Source: Sthenelais limicola
Taxonomy: Eukaryota; Annelida; Polychaeta; Phyllodocida; Sigalionidae
NCBI GenBank assembly: GCA_942159475.1
Contig: OW804102.1
Coordinates: 35,036,873 to 35,100,872, forward strand
Length of the DNA: 64,000 nucleotides
Reading direction: 5' to 3'
How positions within the stretch are numbered: position 1 is the stretch's first letter; the number at the start of each line of letters is the position of its first letter. This document shows, one piece after another, positions 36,801-47,900 of the stretch. The notes under the pieces are model-generated. The model was not told the DNA's origin. It saw only the letters and a program-made list of their open reading frames with translations, and did not search any database. The position numbers and the translations under genes are program-made.

Positions 36801-38377
36801 TTAAGTTTTGCACTTCATTTTATTTACATTTGAAAATAAGTACATAAAGTTCTTGACTTTTTTTTAAATTTTAGAAATGAAAAGGAAATAAAAATTTCTT
36901 GATAATAAGTATACACTTAATAATATATATACTTTACTTGATGAATAGTCAGAAAGCTTGGGTAGAAAGACTACACCGAATTTATTATGTTTCTCCATGA
37001 AATCCTCCCCGATAGACAGCGGTAAATCCGCCGCTGCCAAGAAATATATGAATTGTTTGTTTTTTTAAATTTTGGAAATTAAAATTTCTTAAGAATATGT
37101 ACTAAAATATTCAATTATACAAGAGTACGTGCTGAGACCTAGTTGTATGTATTTGTCACTAAAGGCCCTTGTCCACTAAGCCGATTCTCACGGAATCTAG
37201 TGGAAACGGTTCCTCTGCGGCGCAAAATCGCATGAGAATCGGCTTAGTGGACAAGGGCCTTAACTTAGTAAAGTTTAACAGCTACTTGTTGCAATTCTAT
37301 CTGCTGGCGCTTCGTCATATTTACTGCATTGTAATTTTGTTGTAGCCTCGGCTTGTGGACCAAGAGTTGAGTCATTCATCTTTCCTCGTCCTACCTTTCA
37401 CCCTTCTCATCATTCTTCTCGCCTACCACCATCAGAAGGTCAGTTCTCCTCTTGTATGATGTTATATGTTGGTCTAATCTTAGTTGCATTCACACTCGAA
37501 CTCGCATCGAACCCAGGTGCGGCTGCGGTTTTACCCCCACCCGGTATTATAGGGAAAACCACCAGTGAGGTGAACTAGTCCTGGAAGAAATGTAAATTAT
37601 GTGTCTACGAATGAAGCACTCTCCTTGGACTATGATATACTTAAAAAGCTTGAAATTCAGAGAAAAAAAATAAATTATATTTTTTTCAGTCTTTAGACTT
37701 TTTAAGTCTTTATAGTAAACAGTTTCGGGTTAGACCCGGTATTCTCATGTTATACAAATAGCATAACCCTATAGCCACTATTTATTAGAACCGAGCTTGA
37801 TGATACGTTATAATGGTTTAGGTTGCTACTTCTCTGCAATAATGCTGGGCAGTACATTCTTTCATTACAAGAATCCTTCATAGTATATCCATATCTCATT
37901 AATCAATTTTGATCAATACATCAAATGAATTGTTATAGGGATATTATTGCATGTATACTTTTATTAAAAAACCAAGGAGACAGTATGGATTTCTATTCGA
38001 TCAACCTGAAAAGAGGAGAAAGCCTAGTGTTGTTTGAAATATAATAAACAAAACAAAAGTATTAATGCCTTCTGGTGTATATAATAGCAATCATATGAAT
38101 CTGCTAACATTGGCCTTGAATTGCTTGCCAACAGACACGAGGTTACCCTGTAGAGTGGGCTGAGTAATTAATTGATTAATAACTAATTAATATTTTCCTC
38201 TTCTAGGTTCTGCCAGTGCTTGGTCAGATGTTGGGTTACTTCCAGTCCGTTGTGACGTCATCAGGCACATCCTCTCAGCCGGCCAGCACCACTGCTACCA
38301 CCTACCAGATAAACCCTGACCTATTCGTCGATACACCGACAAGTTCTAAAAAGAAGGCAAAGGCAAGAAAGGTGTGA
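18828..38377 (+). CDS. NOMO: Nodal modulator (NOMO), 28 coding exons, 1191 aa
   Basis: Exons: 18828-18962, 19716-19851, 20441-20541, 20915-21094, 21846-21923, 22214-22423, 22795-22884, 23091-23147, 23340-23539, 24104-24281, 24611-24752, 25505-25572, 26299-26362, 26638-26774, 27033-27181, 28011-28109, 28325-28435, 29114-29196, 29624-29783, 30375-30501, 31316-31432, 32119-32246, 32650-32791, 33708-33794, 34517-34729, 36647-36766, 37346-37438, 38207-38377. They total 3576 nt in one frame. NOMO is a type I ER membrane protein that joins nicalin and TMEM147 (BOS complex) at the multipass translocon and was first found as a Nodal-signalling antagonist. A signal peptide (1 to about 25) precedes G-C-G-G-F-V-K-S, then D-C-A-P-N-N-G-Y, repeated beta-sandwich modules, S-P-G-Q-Y-F-L-R-P-M-M-K-E and Q-L-D-L-S-G-N-V. 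One membrane helix lies near residues 1117-1131, before a short Lys-rich tail. Human NOMO is about 1222 aa. The highly charged segment before the G-P-F-x-Y block is missing here. Confidence 0.97.
19515..19556. repeat. TCTA/TAGA inverted repeat in NOMO intron 1
   Basis: GTTTATCTATCTATC and GATAGATAGATAAAC face each other around a short loop, giving a stem of about 15 bp. Confidence 0.55.
23600..23690 (+). mobile_element. truncated TTATC-tailed retroposon
   Basis: Only the 3' end remains: GTACTTGGTGAGTTTGATAA, AATAAATCC and then three TATCT units. It lies in NOMO intron 9. The same tail type ends the fuller copies at 33848-33998 and, reversed, at 3244-3390. Confidence 0.55.
25139..25432. repeat. 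41-bp minisatellite in NOMO intron 11
   Basis: Seven copies of a unit that starts GAACCATGTAGGGAGGACC and ends CTCCACCTACA, differing mainly at CTTGCC versus CTCGCC. The array stops about 70 bp before exon 12. Confidence 0.85.
26390..26622. repeat. ATTC microsatellite with CACCCAGTCAGTCAG interruptions
   Basis: (ATTC)n tracts alternate with four CACCCAGTCAGTCAG blocks. It fills almost all of NOMO intron 13 and ends 15 bp before the exon 14 acceptor at 26637, so the polypyrimidine tract directly follows the repeat. Confidence 0.85.
27240..27620 (+). mobile_element. SINE-like repeat with CTCACTCA tail, partly tandem
   Basis: TGGTCCTGGGTACGAC, TAAAGTGCCTTTCTGTCTC, a CT-rich stretch and CTGCCTCCCTCTCAG occur twice in a row. 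CTCTCCCGCCCTTGATAAGG, CGTAAAGCAACCAATCTCAC and a (CACT)n tail follow. The same unit is found at 46897-47085. It lies in NOMO intron 15. Confidence 0.6.
28701..28920. mobile_element. TIR element of the GCAAGTCCCCTATTGA type
   Basis: The left TTCAATAGGCGACTTGCATG faces the right CATGCAAGTCCCCTATCG, about 220 bp end to end. Single-ended relatives carrying TTCAAGATGGCGGA plus ATGCAA and CTATTGA lie at 29446-29484, 34744-34786 and 54547-54580. The first three are in NOMO introns and the last is in the channel intron. Confidence 0.5.
29934..30042. mobile_element. 109-bp palindromic MITE (GGCCTTGTCCACTAAG family)
   Basis: GGCCTTGTCCACTAAGCCGA and ATTCTCATGCGAT face ATCGCATGAAAAT and TCGGCTTAGTGGACTAGGCC. 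Only about 25 loop bases are unpaired. Other copies: 37162-37262, 59650-59761 and 62031-62133. This copy lies in NOMO intron 19. Confidence 0.85.
30853..31070 (+). mobile_element. diverged GGGTCAGA MITE, first of an adjoining pair
   Basis: TGTACAAT, ACCAATCCTCTCAAA and AAGACGAAAATGAGGTCCAA at the left and TTTTACATTTTTTGACGATC at the right follow the family order. Much of the centre differs. Only about four bases separate it from the next copy. Confidence 0.55.
31075..31291 (-). mobile_element. GGGTCAGA MITE copy abutting a NOMO acceptor
   Basis: Reverse orientation, from ATGGATCAGGTCGTCAGAAA to GATCTGACCCAT. It keeps the GATCTGTTTGGTTATGTTGAA and GATTATTTGAGAGGATTGG-type core. It ends 24 bp before the AG of NOMO exon 21 (31316), so the branch point of that intron may lie inside the element. 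Confidence 0.75.
31861..32102 (+). mobile_element. GCTGCACTCTCAGTTAACG-family element before NOMO exon 22
   Basis: Starts AACGCTGCACTCTCAGTTAA and ends CGTCGTAATAAGCTCTAAGAA. It shares AAAGTAATTGGACC-like, GGTTGTTTTTGCTACAGGGC and TCGTAATAA blocks with 46873-47436 and 47577-47832. Its end is about 16 bp from the exon 22 acceptor. Confidence 0.6.
32440..32610 (+). repeat. pyrimidine-rich (CT)n tract
   Basis: An imperfect CTCTCTCC/CTATCTC run just before NOMO exon 23 (32650). It greatly lengthens the polypyrimidine tract of that intron. Confidence 0.8.
33824..34110. mobile_element. second copy of the TATACTCTGTCC TIR element, interrupted
   Basis: The left part TATACTCTGTCCTATAAGTA to GAACGGGCT (33824-33850) continues at about 34001 with GTGCTTCTTTAAGAAG and runs to CAATCAACCATGGCGAAAT. 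It matches the copy at 15255-15606 but lacks that copy's right third. The gap holds a TTATC-tailed retroposon. Confidence 0.75.
33848..33998 (+). mobile_element. TTATC-tailed retroposon nested in a DNA element
   Basis: From AATAGCCGGAAGAAATGGTA through GGCATGTCGACCCTTTTGTC to AACAACTTATC and repeated TTATC. It splits the flanking TIR element, so it inserted later. It matches the reverse of 3244-3390, and a fragment of its 5' part lies at 50285-50345. Confidence 0.75.
35345..36035. repeat. minisatellite of palindromic ACTTACATGTTGTAACATAGTGTAA-type units
   Basis: About 30 units of 22-24 bp, all built on GTAACATAGTGTAAA followed by CTTACATGTT or CTTACACTAT. Many units contain the perfect palindrome ACACTATGT-A-ACATAGTGT. 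It fills much of the 1.9-kb NOMO intron 25. Confidence 0.9.
37162..37262. mobile_element. palindromic MITE of the GGCCTTGTCCACTAAG family
   Basis: About 100 bp, from AAGGCCCTTGTCCACTAAG to CTTAGTGGACAAGGGCCTT, in NOMO intron 26. It lacks about 8 bp of the left inner arm (the CATGCGATT block) that other copies have. Confidence 0.85.
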
Positions 38378-40779
38378 TCAAACCACCTACCTTTAACACT
38401 CTAGGAATTTTATAATTGTGTCAAATAATAATTAGTAGGTTGACTTGTTATTCAATCTGCTTTCTTTTCTTTCAAAATGAACTGAGAAAACATTTATATA
38501 CCAGAAATAACAGGTACGGAAAATTAGAAGTGGGATACTACTCGCTCACTGATGTTCAGGTATTAGGCATGGAAAATACATTATTAATAATAACTTTACC
38601 CATATTTTCTGGATCTTTCGCTACGACAGATTGGCCAGTATCTTTCCACGTTTTTTTACTTGATCAGTCATCCGAACTTCAGTTCTGCTTCAATCTGAAT
38701 TTAGGGCTCCTGTCCCTGCTCTATGTTTTTATGTAGGAATTCACATGATGATATATGTTGGTATGTACAAGGAGTTGTAATATATGTCATTATATACCTC
38801 CTCTGTGTGAGTGGTGGGTGTTTAAGGTTTGTACATAATGATAAAACGTGAGGAAGGTTCACCGCACAAATGACACTGAGTATATGTTTGTTGTCTGGGG
38901 TTTTATCTTATTGAAATAATGTTTAAATCGTCCCCTTTGGTGTAGTCTGAATTTGGTGCATTGAATTTGTTAAAATTAGAGAACTGGTGCATGCACAAAC
39001 GATATCTAAATTCATGTTGGCAATCGCTTGTCCTAGGAATACTTTTGATATTTTCTTATTACTTGTTAAATTATGATTAAAAGTTCGACCTAATACCAAC
39101 AAAACTGGTACAACTTTACATCTGTAGCCTATAGGAGAAAGAACTCTAGATTTAGAGTAATTAAAATCACTTAGACAATGTGTTACAACGAATAATGTAT
39201 ACATACAGATAATTTGTATATATTTCTAGTAAAGGAATTCTTCCTCTGACATCTCCTTCGTGGAAGATGTTACATGAATGAGTAATATCCGGAGCGATCG
39301 TCCTTACATATAATTGTTGGTTGTTGGTTGTTCTTCCCACGAATTTTTTAATTATTTCTAGAATTTGTTCACAATTCCCTTTTTTTTATTAACGTTCATC
39401 CCTGGTTAATTTACCATTGTTTTAAACTTCGCCATGTTTGAATTATCCGATAATATTGGATAATAGATATACAGAGAAACTCTTATTATAAGATGTTTCT
39501 CAGCACAAACCGCAAATATAGACGATGTCACCATTTTACGGGGATCAAGATGGTTCTTTAGGGGATGATGTGGAAGTCACCTTTGTGTGAAATGAACAAC
39601 TGAGGCTTATGAATGAAATTTGTTGTTGTTTGATATGAATTGATTGTAAAAACAGAGCTGTATAAAGCTTATTGTGAAACAATAATATCTACTAGATCTA
39701 GGAAACGGAAGGTCGGACAGCATTAAAAAGATTCGACCGTGCTGTCGGTTTATTTCCATTTAAGTATCAAAGTAATGGAAACTCTCAAGGAAAATACCCT
39801 CATGTAATGTGATCTGAGAAATCAAGTTCTTGGTTAAGTTTTGTTCTCGTTTTAAACCAAATAATCCCTTTGTGTGAATCCTGTAATTTACAGTGTGAAC
39901 TCAACTTACAGAGAATTATAGGACCGACGTCGCCTAAATCGAATATCAAATGATTAAAACTGTGGGCAATATATAATGAAATATTTTTATTAATATTTCC
40001 GGGAACTAAGTGTCCAGGAACAAAGAACAGAATAGTTATTGTAAATTTCTCACTTATTTTGGTCATTTTTGCAAGGTCGTCCGCCGAAAAAGGTTATCTC
40101 GCCATGTCTTGTTTCGTCTCCAAAAGAATCTTTCCAATCATTTGAAATATTTGGGGGAAAAAAATGTTTGTACTCTTGAACACTTGATTGCTTTTATTTA
40201 TACAGAAGCACTAATTAAATTATGGAAATTAATGTCGATATGGTAAATAATTGTATATATATAATATGGAAGTTCATTAGTGCATGTTTGAGGCGTTTGT
40301 GTATGAAAATATGGTTAACAGTTGTGCGAGATTCCACGAGTATTTCTACCGAGGCATATCAGTATACATACTGATAAGGAACCGGTTCAAACCGCCACGT
40401 TTATACAAAAATAAAAAACAGAAAATACTTGTACTTATCTATGTTTTATTTGAAGATATTCAATATTTTTCGAGGGGAAATACTGCTGGGCACAAAGGAA
40501 TTGCAGCTTTTGCTGTAAACATGGATTCACCATTGGTGGGAAATATTTCTCTTGTACAAACACCAAATGCAGATAGTTAGATCTATAGAAAAGTCACTGA
40601 TGGAATTAAATTCAAACGATGCAAAAAACACAAGTACTAATCCAATTTAACACATACAAATTTATTACCCAACAAAAATGGGTTATTCTTGGCCTCACAA
40701 GTTGCCATACAATAGAAGATGATAATGGGACTTGGAGTCCTATTTTAAGTAAAAGCACACTAGGACATGGTGTCTTGTT
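38378..40779. other. convergent 3' interval between NOMO and the ion channel
   Basis: AT-rich with no supported gene. It should hold the NOMO 3' UTR, and AATAAA at 40410-40415 is one candidate signal. Open frames here are short and have no coding character. The channel 3' UTR reads leftward from 40779. Confidence 0.5.
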
Positions 40780-41851
40780 TTAAGTGAAGGCGATGGTAGT
40801 CGCTCCAAAGCTGATCATGCCAATGATAAAGATAGCTGGGAAGACGATCAGACCGAACAATGTGTCGAGAATATCGCCACAGCGACTGCGCTTGGGCTGG
40901 AAGGAAATGACAAATATTGTTCTCGTTATCAGTGACACTTATATAATCATTAGCGTATATCACCTTGTTAAAATAATTAATATATAGGTCTGCTCGTCAT
41001 GGATCTCACGATTATCATTATTCAATTTTTATTCCTCCAACAAATTACAGGATTTGGACTAGTTTCAGCTGCATGGCAGCTTTTCCTAAGCATCCGTTAA
41101 AAAAATAAACAGAAGGGTTCAGTATTTTCTAACATGTCCTATCAATACTTCTTAACATTCTCTTATCTCGATTTAAACTAGATAAACCTTCGGAATCTCA
41201 TCCAATGAACAATGAAAAATATTTACAAACAATTTGTTTTTGCTCCTAAATCGCCATAAAATATCTAAAAGTTTAAACAAAAACAAATAGGATGTGTCTG
41301 TTATTGCATCTCTCATCCCGCCAGGGCACATACATAATAAAATATAAAGCCACTAAAGCCACTCACCTCGAGTTCATCTAGAGTACCACCACAGAGACCC
41401 TTGACCCTGGCACACACAGTACCAAAGAGTACATAGACTAGGGCGTACTCGAGCACCATGGCTAGCACTAGCACCCCACAGAAGACGGTCCACACCTGGG
41501 CCGCAGTGGTACGCGGGGCGTAAGAGTTCTCTCTCCATTCTGCGATAGCCATGAAGAGCATGGCCAGAATGATGCCTGTACCTGTAGTGGCGAGAAAATG
41601 AAATGTTGTGAATTGAATTCCATGAATTGCTCCACAGTGCAACAGCACATCTTTTAAAACACATCACCCTAGCTACTTCATGATTACACTACACATGTAC
41701 ACGTAACTGTCTCTCCCTCTGTGTCTCTTCTCCCGCTCTCTTCTTTCTTCTGTCTCCCTCTCTCTCTCTCTCTCTCTTTCTCTCCCCGTCTCCCTCTAAG
41801 TCTCTTCTCCCTCTCTCTTTCTCTCTCTCTGTCTCACTCTCAGTCTCTTCT

Positions 41852-41921
<70 letters not shown>

Positions 41922-44900
41922 GTCTCCCTCTGAGTCTTACATCTCTTCTCACTCTCTCTTTTCTCTTTCTCTCCCTTTGTCCTTGTCCTTGTTTAAAACA
42001 ATAATTTGTCTTCGGTCCTGACATCATTAGACATAACGAAATATGTTCCTGTTTGTGTTTTATCTATTACCAATGGATATCACAAATCAACCTTACGTTT
42101 ACATCCTTTATTTAAATTATATAAACATAAGATCCTCTTCCATTTGGGTGTAGATTATGATATATCGATTTCTAAGTGTGAGAAAGACCTAATGGATTTT
42201 TAAAAAGCAGATTATTTACTCACCAAGACCAATGAAGATCCTCTTCTCTGTTGGAGGGATCCAGAAGGCCAGCCAGGAGATGATGACAAGAAGAATGCTA
42301 ATGACGTAGATGCCCTTCTCAAAGACTGTGGCAGACTCCTCACTCCTGAACATAAACCTCTGCTCCAAGCAGGGGAACGCTCCTATAAAATAGTTTAAAG
42401 TTTTTTTGTTTTTATTGTAAGCTCTCATACATGTATACATGATATTTTCAGCTTATGTGTATCCTTACAAAAACGTTACCTTAATATACACGTAAATTAC
42501 AACATCAATCAGAAGTAGATCATACATTAAGAGTCTATATATGTCCATAACGAACATCTACCGATAATCCTTATTTACCTTTAGAATAATCACTGGTACA
42601 CCCTTATGTTTACATAAGGACCATATTAATATACATGTGATGTGTTTAGGAAAATGAGTCACAAGTCACACAAAAATGGATTTGGGGATATCATATTTGA
42701 AAAGATGAGATCAAGCGGATTCTAATGATGGTATACACTAGACCATCCACTAAGCGTTTCTATGTTTTAAGTTTGATATTTTTATTTTTAGAAAAAGAAT
42801 AAGTTTGCAACTCTAGGTGGACAATTACTAGTAAAGTAGCTGATATTCTCTAATAGGATTAGCTTAGAAATGTACAGATATATTTAAAACACGGTCTTGA
42901 AATGTGGTGCCCTTATTCATGCGACTTGGAGCATTTCTAATGTCAACCTAAAAAAGTATATCTATAACTACTTTACTATAGTGACTATCCATCCAGAAAT
43001 ATCAGTTACTTTCTTTTCTAACATACAAAGATATACAATTATTTATTGAATGTGTAAAAAATTAATGATGTTAATAGAATGCCCTCATCCCATCTTTTAA
43101 AATAAAAATTAGAATGTTATCTCAAAATCCATTTCGAGGCTGAGACAAACTGATTATCCTACAGTTCATAGTCAATCCCCCTACTATACTATACATCCCA
43201 ATGTTTCCAAAAGGCTGCATTCTTTGTTAATTTCTATTAAAAAAAAGAATTGTCTAATTATTTCCAAATTCCTACCCTAACTTAGTTCTCCAGATTTTGA
43301 AAAAATAACTGTCTTTTTTCCTCCATTTTCAATATCGAAATCCTTTGTGCTAAGGATACAAAACACTCTGTGCTAAGAATAAAAAATGAAGTATTTCGGA
43401 AGAAATTTACATCGATTCAAAGGGGAATGCAGCTTTAATAAATTGTTCTGCAGTATCATTGTAGTTTGGATCCGAAAGGTAATAACAAATTATTATACAT
43501 TACTATATAAATATGTTCGGATGTCTAAACGTCCTAGAAATTGTATTATATGCTATGTATTATAGCAAGTACTGATGAGATAGTTGATTCAAAGTGCTTA
43601 AATGATTACGACATGAAAACGATTAAGTATGTAGGCCTAATAATTTGATATCGAGAATAATGAGTATAAGGTAACATGACGAGCATTGATTTGTAAATCT
43701 TCGTATATTTGCAACTGATTTTTGTGATGTGTGTAACATGGGAGTATCAGGATATTCCGAAACTGTACGCAAATGAAATATTTGTTTTAAAAAAAGACTT
43801 CAAAATGTATGTACCGTACCTGCTGTATAATTCTGTGAGCAGTCATGCATTACGGTATCCTCCAAGGTGTGACTGGGAATAACCACAGCCTTGTCAATGT
43901 CACATGGCGAATCGAGCCAGGTAAGTACAAGGTTGTCCATGGTGTAGCCAACTGAAATGTTGAACAAGTTTTATTGGCTGGAGACCGCATTCGTAATTGT
44001 GATGTGTTTCAGGGAAATGAGTCACAAGTCGCAACATTGATATTTTTCAAAGGGTTTTATTCACAAGATCTCTTTGTAGGAATGTTCCCATATTTGGGAC
44101 ATCTACCACCTTTAGTTGTATGAATACGTATACAGAATTTCGAGAGAGTGTATTAAAGATATCCATGCATTTCTAAGGTCACTCTATAGAGTATATTTAG
44201 CAACTTTCCTAGGAATTGTTCACCCAGAAATATTGGAAACTTTTTTTTCAAAAATCAAAATATGAAACTTAACATATAAAATTACTTTTTAAATGTCCTA
44301 ATGTTTACTATCATTAGAATCCGCCTGATATCATCTTTTCAAATATGATAATATCTCAAAATCCATTTTTGGCGACTTGTGACTCATTTTCCTGCGACAC
44401 ATCACATTAATAATTATTGGCTGTTTGGAAACACTCTTAAAATATACAATGATGTGCTCATAGTTATACCATTAAAGAACAAAGGTTGAATAATTTTAAG
44501 AATTGCATTGCTACAGATCTGCCAATGCAGATAATAAAAAATATAATTTTGACTCACAGCTCTCGAACATGATCGGACACACAGACTCTCTGTAGCCTGC
44601 CAGTAACTGGGGGCAGTTCATGGAGTTGATCAGCCTGGAAGGGAAAGCAACAATAATACATATAATATGTGTTGTGTCCTACATTGGTGACAGGACCTGG
44701 TTGTGACCCAGTGGAATACAGCAGCCTGGATAGCAGGTTTCAGCAGGTTCACTATATAATTATATGGTATGCTTGATATTCAATCAATATAAGGTGTCAT
44801 AACAAAAAAATGATAACTTTGTAGGCCTACATTTGAACTTGAACCTGAATCAACCCAGTTTGAATAAAACATTATTTTTAAAACATCATGTATTTAAAAC

Positions 44901-47900
44901 CCAATTATTAATTTTGAGAGGGAAATCACAAAAAATAAGCACACAAAAAGCAATGAATAACAAAAGTGGTGTAAGGCTGAGCGTTGTGGTGCGAGGACTG
45001 GACGATCTGGGTTTTGTGTTGTTATTTGCGAGTCGATTACCGAATTAAGAATAGAAGACACTACAGTGAAATGATTTATCATGGGTTAAAGTAGCTGTAC
45101 CTGATAACGTGCCACACACTGCCATCACTGCTCACTCTGAGGAGCTCTTCATCGGTGAAGGCGTTAACACGCGCCACTTTGTCGGAGTTGCGCACAAAGA
45201 GATCCGGTTTCCAGATCCGGTTGACATGCTTGGGGTCTACTATCCTCACTTTTTCTGCGTCTGTATTATCAAACATGGCCGTCAGCCTGTCGTCCTTCCA
45301 GGACATCCGGAAATAGACTGACAAATGCATGATCTGAAAATGATTTGTATATTTATAAATGTTAGTGGACTCATAGTTGTTTCCTGTTATTGTAAATCGC
45401 AGAATTCCATTGATAAAGTATTCCTTTGTTATTCATAATCATACAAGAACTTTAGCCCATTTGGGGGGCTAATCCAAAAGAACATTCTGATGGGTTTTAC
45501 ATTTATTAGTGCGGGATTTCTTGGAATATAACTATTTTCTAGATAATTTAATTTATTGGTGTCGATTGTGATATTGTGTCTGTATAATTACCAAGCTCGC
45601 TAACAAATTTATGGATAATCTGGAAGTTGTTTGACATTTTGTTCAGTAAAAGTCATAGTTCGAACTTACCCCCTTCTGGTAGTCAAGTTGGAGGTTGTTA
45701 ACATATACCCCAATTTTAACGTGGACGGGTTCATCTGCAATGAAAGTATTTCATGATAATTATGCACATAATAGAAAAAACTATAGAATATGTCTCCCGT
45801 AATATATACCTTCACTCTCAGCTATCTTGAATTATAGCTGAAAATCTAATGGGAAATGTTTCCAGAGAAACGAAACATATTTGTATAGAACACCACAAGA
45901 TGCTAGCAGCTGTCATCAATTAGAAAATGAATCCCTGAGTCACATCCTTCCGTCTAGGCAATGTTAATGTTAAAATGATAGTAAGCACTTCCTAAATACT
46001 TATGTAAGCATGTAAGCTTTACACCAACCCATATCGACCATGCGTATACTGCAAGGCTAACTAACATGCCAGTGGAAACTACTGTAATGTATTTTACTTT
46101 ATTGTTTGTTATGTACTTAACATTTACTATTCTTATTGGAAGTAGAAGGTCCCGTCGGAAGAACTGTCCCTGACAGAGATGAGAGGCCCATTTTCTATGT
46201 AGACCTTATGTGCAAAAAATATCAATATATCATGACGTCAACTACTCGTCACCTTCCCACAATCCTCAGTCCGCTTTTCCTCTTCCGTCTGAAACCACTG
46301 TCAACACTGCCATGCTTTTTCTACGCAAAGTTATTTTCATCTGATCTCATCCTATATCAATCATCCTCTCATCGCTTTCTCATAAAACATTTGTCGAATA
46401 CTCTCTGAGAACATTATTTTACGGCCACAATAATATTGTATAGCGCTTCTCTTATATTCAATATGTCCACAACTTCTTCATCATTTCTACAGCTGTTATA
46501 ACCTTACTAGCCTACAATAATTTTATTGATGGAATATTTCAATAATCCCATATCTGGTCTTGAGGTTGGTTCTACAATACATTTCTGGCATGGACGACAT
46601 GCGAGCAAAGCGATAAAGAAATCAGGCCGTATATATCATATTTTTGCTGCAGGGCTTCATATTCCAAAATCTGTCTTGGACAGATATGTCACAATTTTCC
46701 CTACACTATGGCGCAACTTTGTGCAGGAAGTTGCGCTGTGGCGCTGCAGACTCTATAGGTTACCGAGCTTTGCAGGGTAGGTTAATGTTTGTGTCTGGGC
46801 ACTGAATGTCGGGGATTTCCGACACACAGACTGCCTTCTCACCCTGATACCATATGTATAAATTTACTCTGGTAAAGCTGCACTCTCAGTTAACGTTGGT
46901 CCTGGGTAGGCCCTATGACCTTAAAGGGCCTTTCTGTCTCTTTTCTCTGTCTCTCTCTCTCCCTACTTCTCTATCTCTATTTCCCGGGTAAGATCATAAA
47001 CTGCCTCCCTCTCAGCTCTCCCGCCCTTGATAGAACCATTTTAAATGTGTTGATAATGGCGTAAAGCAACCAATCTCACTCACTCACTCTGTTAACGTCC
47101 GTCAAAACTAGTTAATATAAAGATTTTATACTTTTTTGTAACCTTCTTTTCGAACCAATCTAAAAGTCACTTGACCAACATTTATGAGGATTTGGTCCGG
47201 TTATTTATGCTGCAGGGCTTAATAAATTGCACATTTATATTTTGGGGACAACTTCACTTATTATCGCTCACCAGCGGCCGTCGTTTCTCGACTAATTCAA
47301 CTTCAAATTCTTGTATCAACACATGTATAATATATAACATCAGCAGAACCCTGATAAATGCAGTCCTATAGGTTATATATGATGAGTAAATTTGGACAAA
47401 TTTATATTGTCATAATAGCTGAGAATGCAGCTTTAACTAGGCCTACCATTGAAAGTCATGCTCTGATACCAATTTTAAGCCCTGTATTAGGCTAGGATTG
47501 CTTGCCTGGGGATTGGCAATATACAAGTTCAACCAATAGGAAAATCATAACCCAATACAGTATACAATAGGCCTACAGTCCCCGTCTAAGAACTTTGGTG
47601 CAGTTTTCCCCATGTTGTTTTTGCTGCAGGGCTTCATAATCCAAAATCCTTTGCTGCGTTGGTTTCACTTATTATCGCTCACTGGCGCTTGTTCTCTTTC
47701 AGTCAATTGCACTTCAAATAATCGTAAATACATAACTGCAGTAAATATTAATAACTTAGTCATATAAGTCAAACAATGTGCCAATTTGGTAAGATTCTTT
47801 TTCCGTAATAACTGAAAACACAGCTTTAATTAAAACTTCAAATTCCGACATGAATTATTCATCTGGTATATATAGGCCCTATAATTACACACTCGCAATC

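Noticed and set aside
36428..36847. A 139-codon frame on the plus strand
   Set aside because: Only 36647-36766 is coding (NOMO exon 26). The rest is intron that happens to be open.
41721..42027. Ser/Leu-rich and Arg/Glu-rich open frames on both strands
   Set aside because: They are produced by the (CT)n microsatellite. The real exons of the channel flank it in a different frame.
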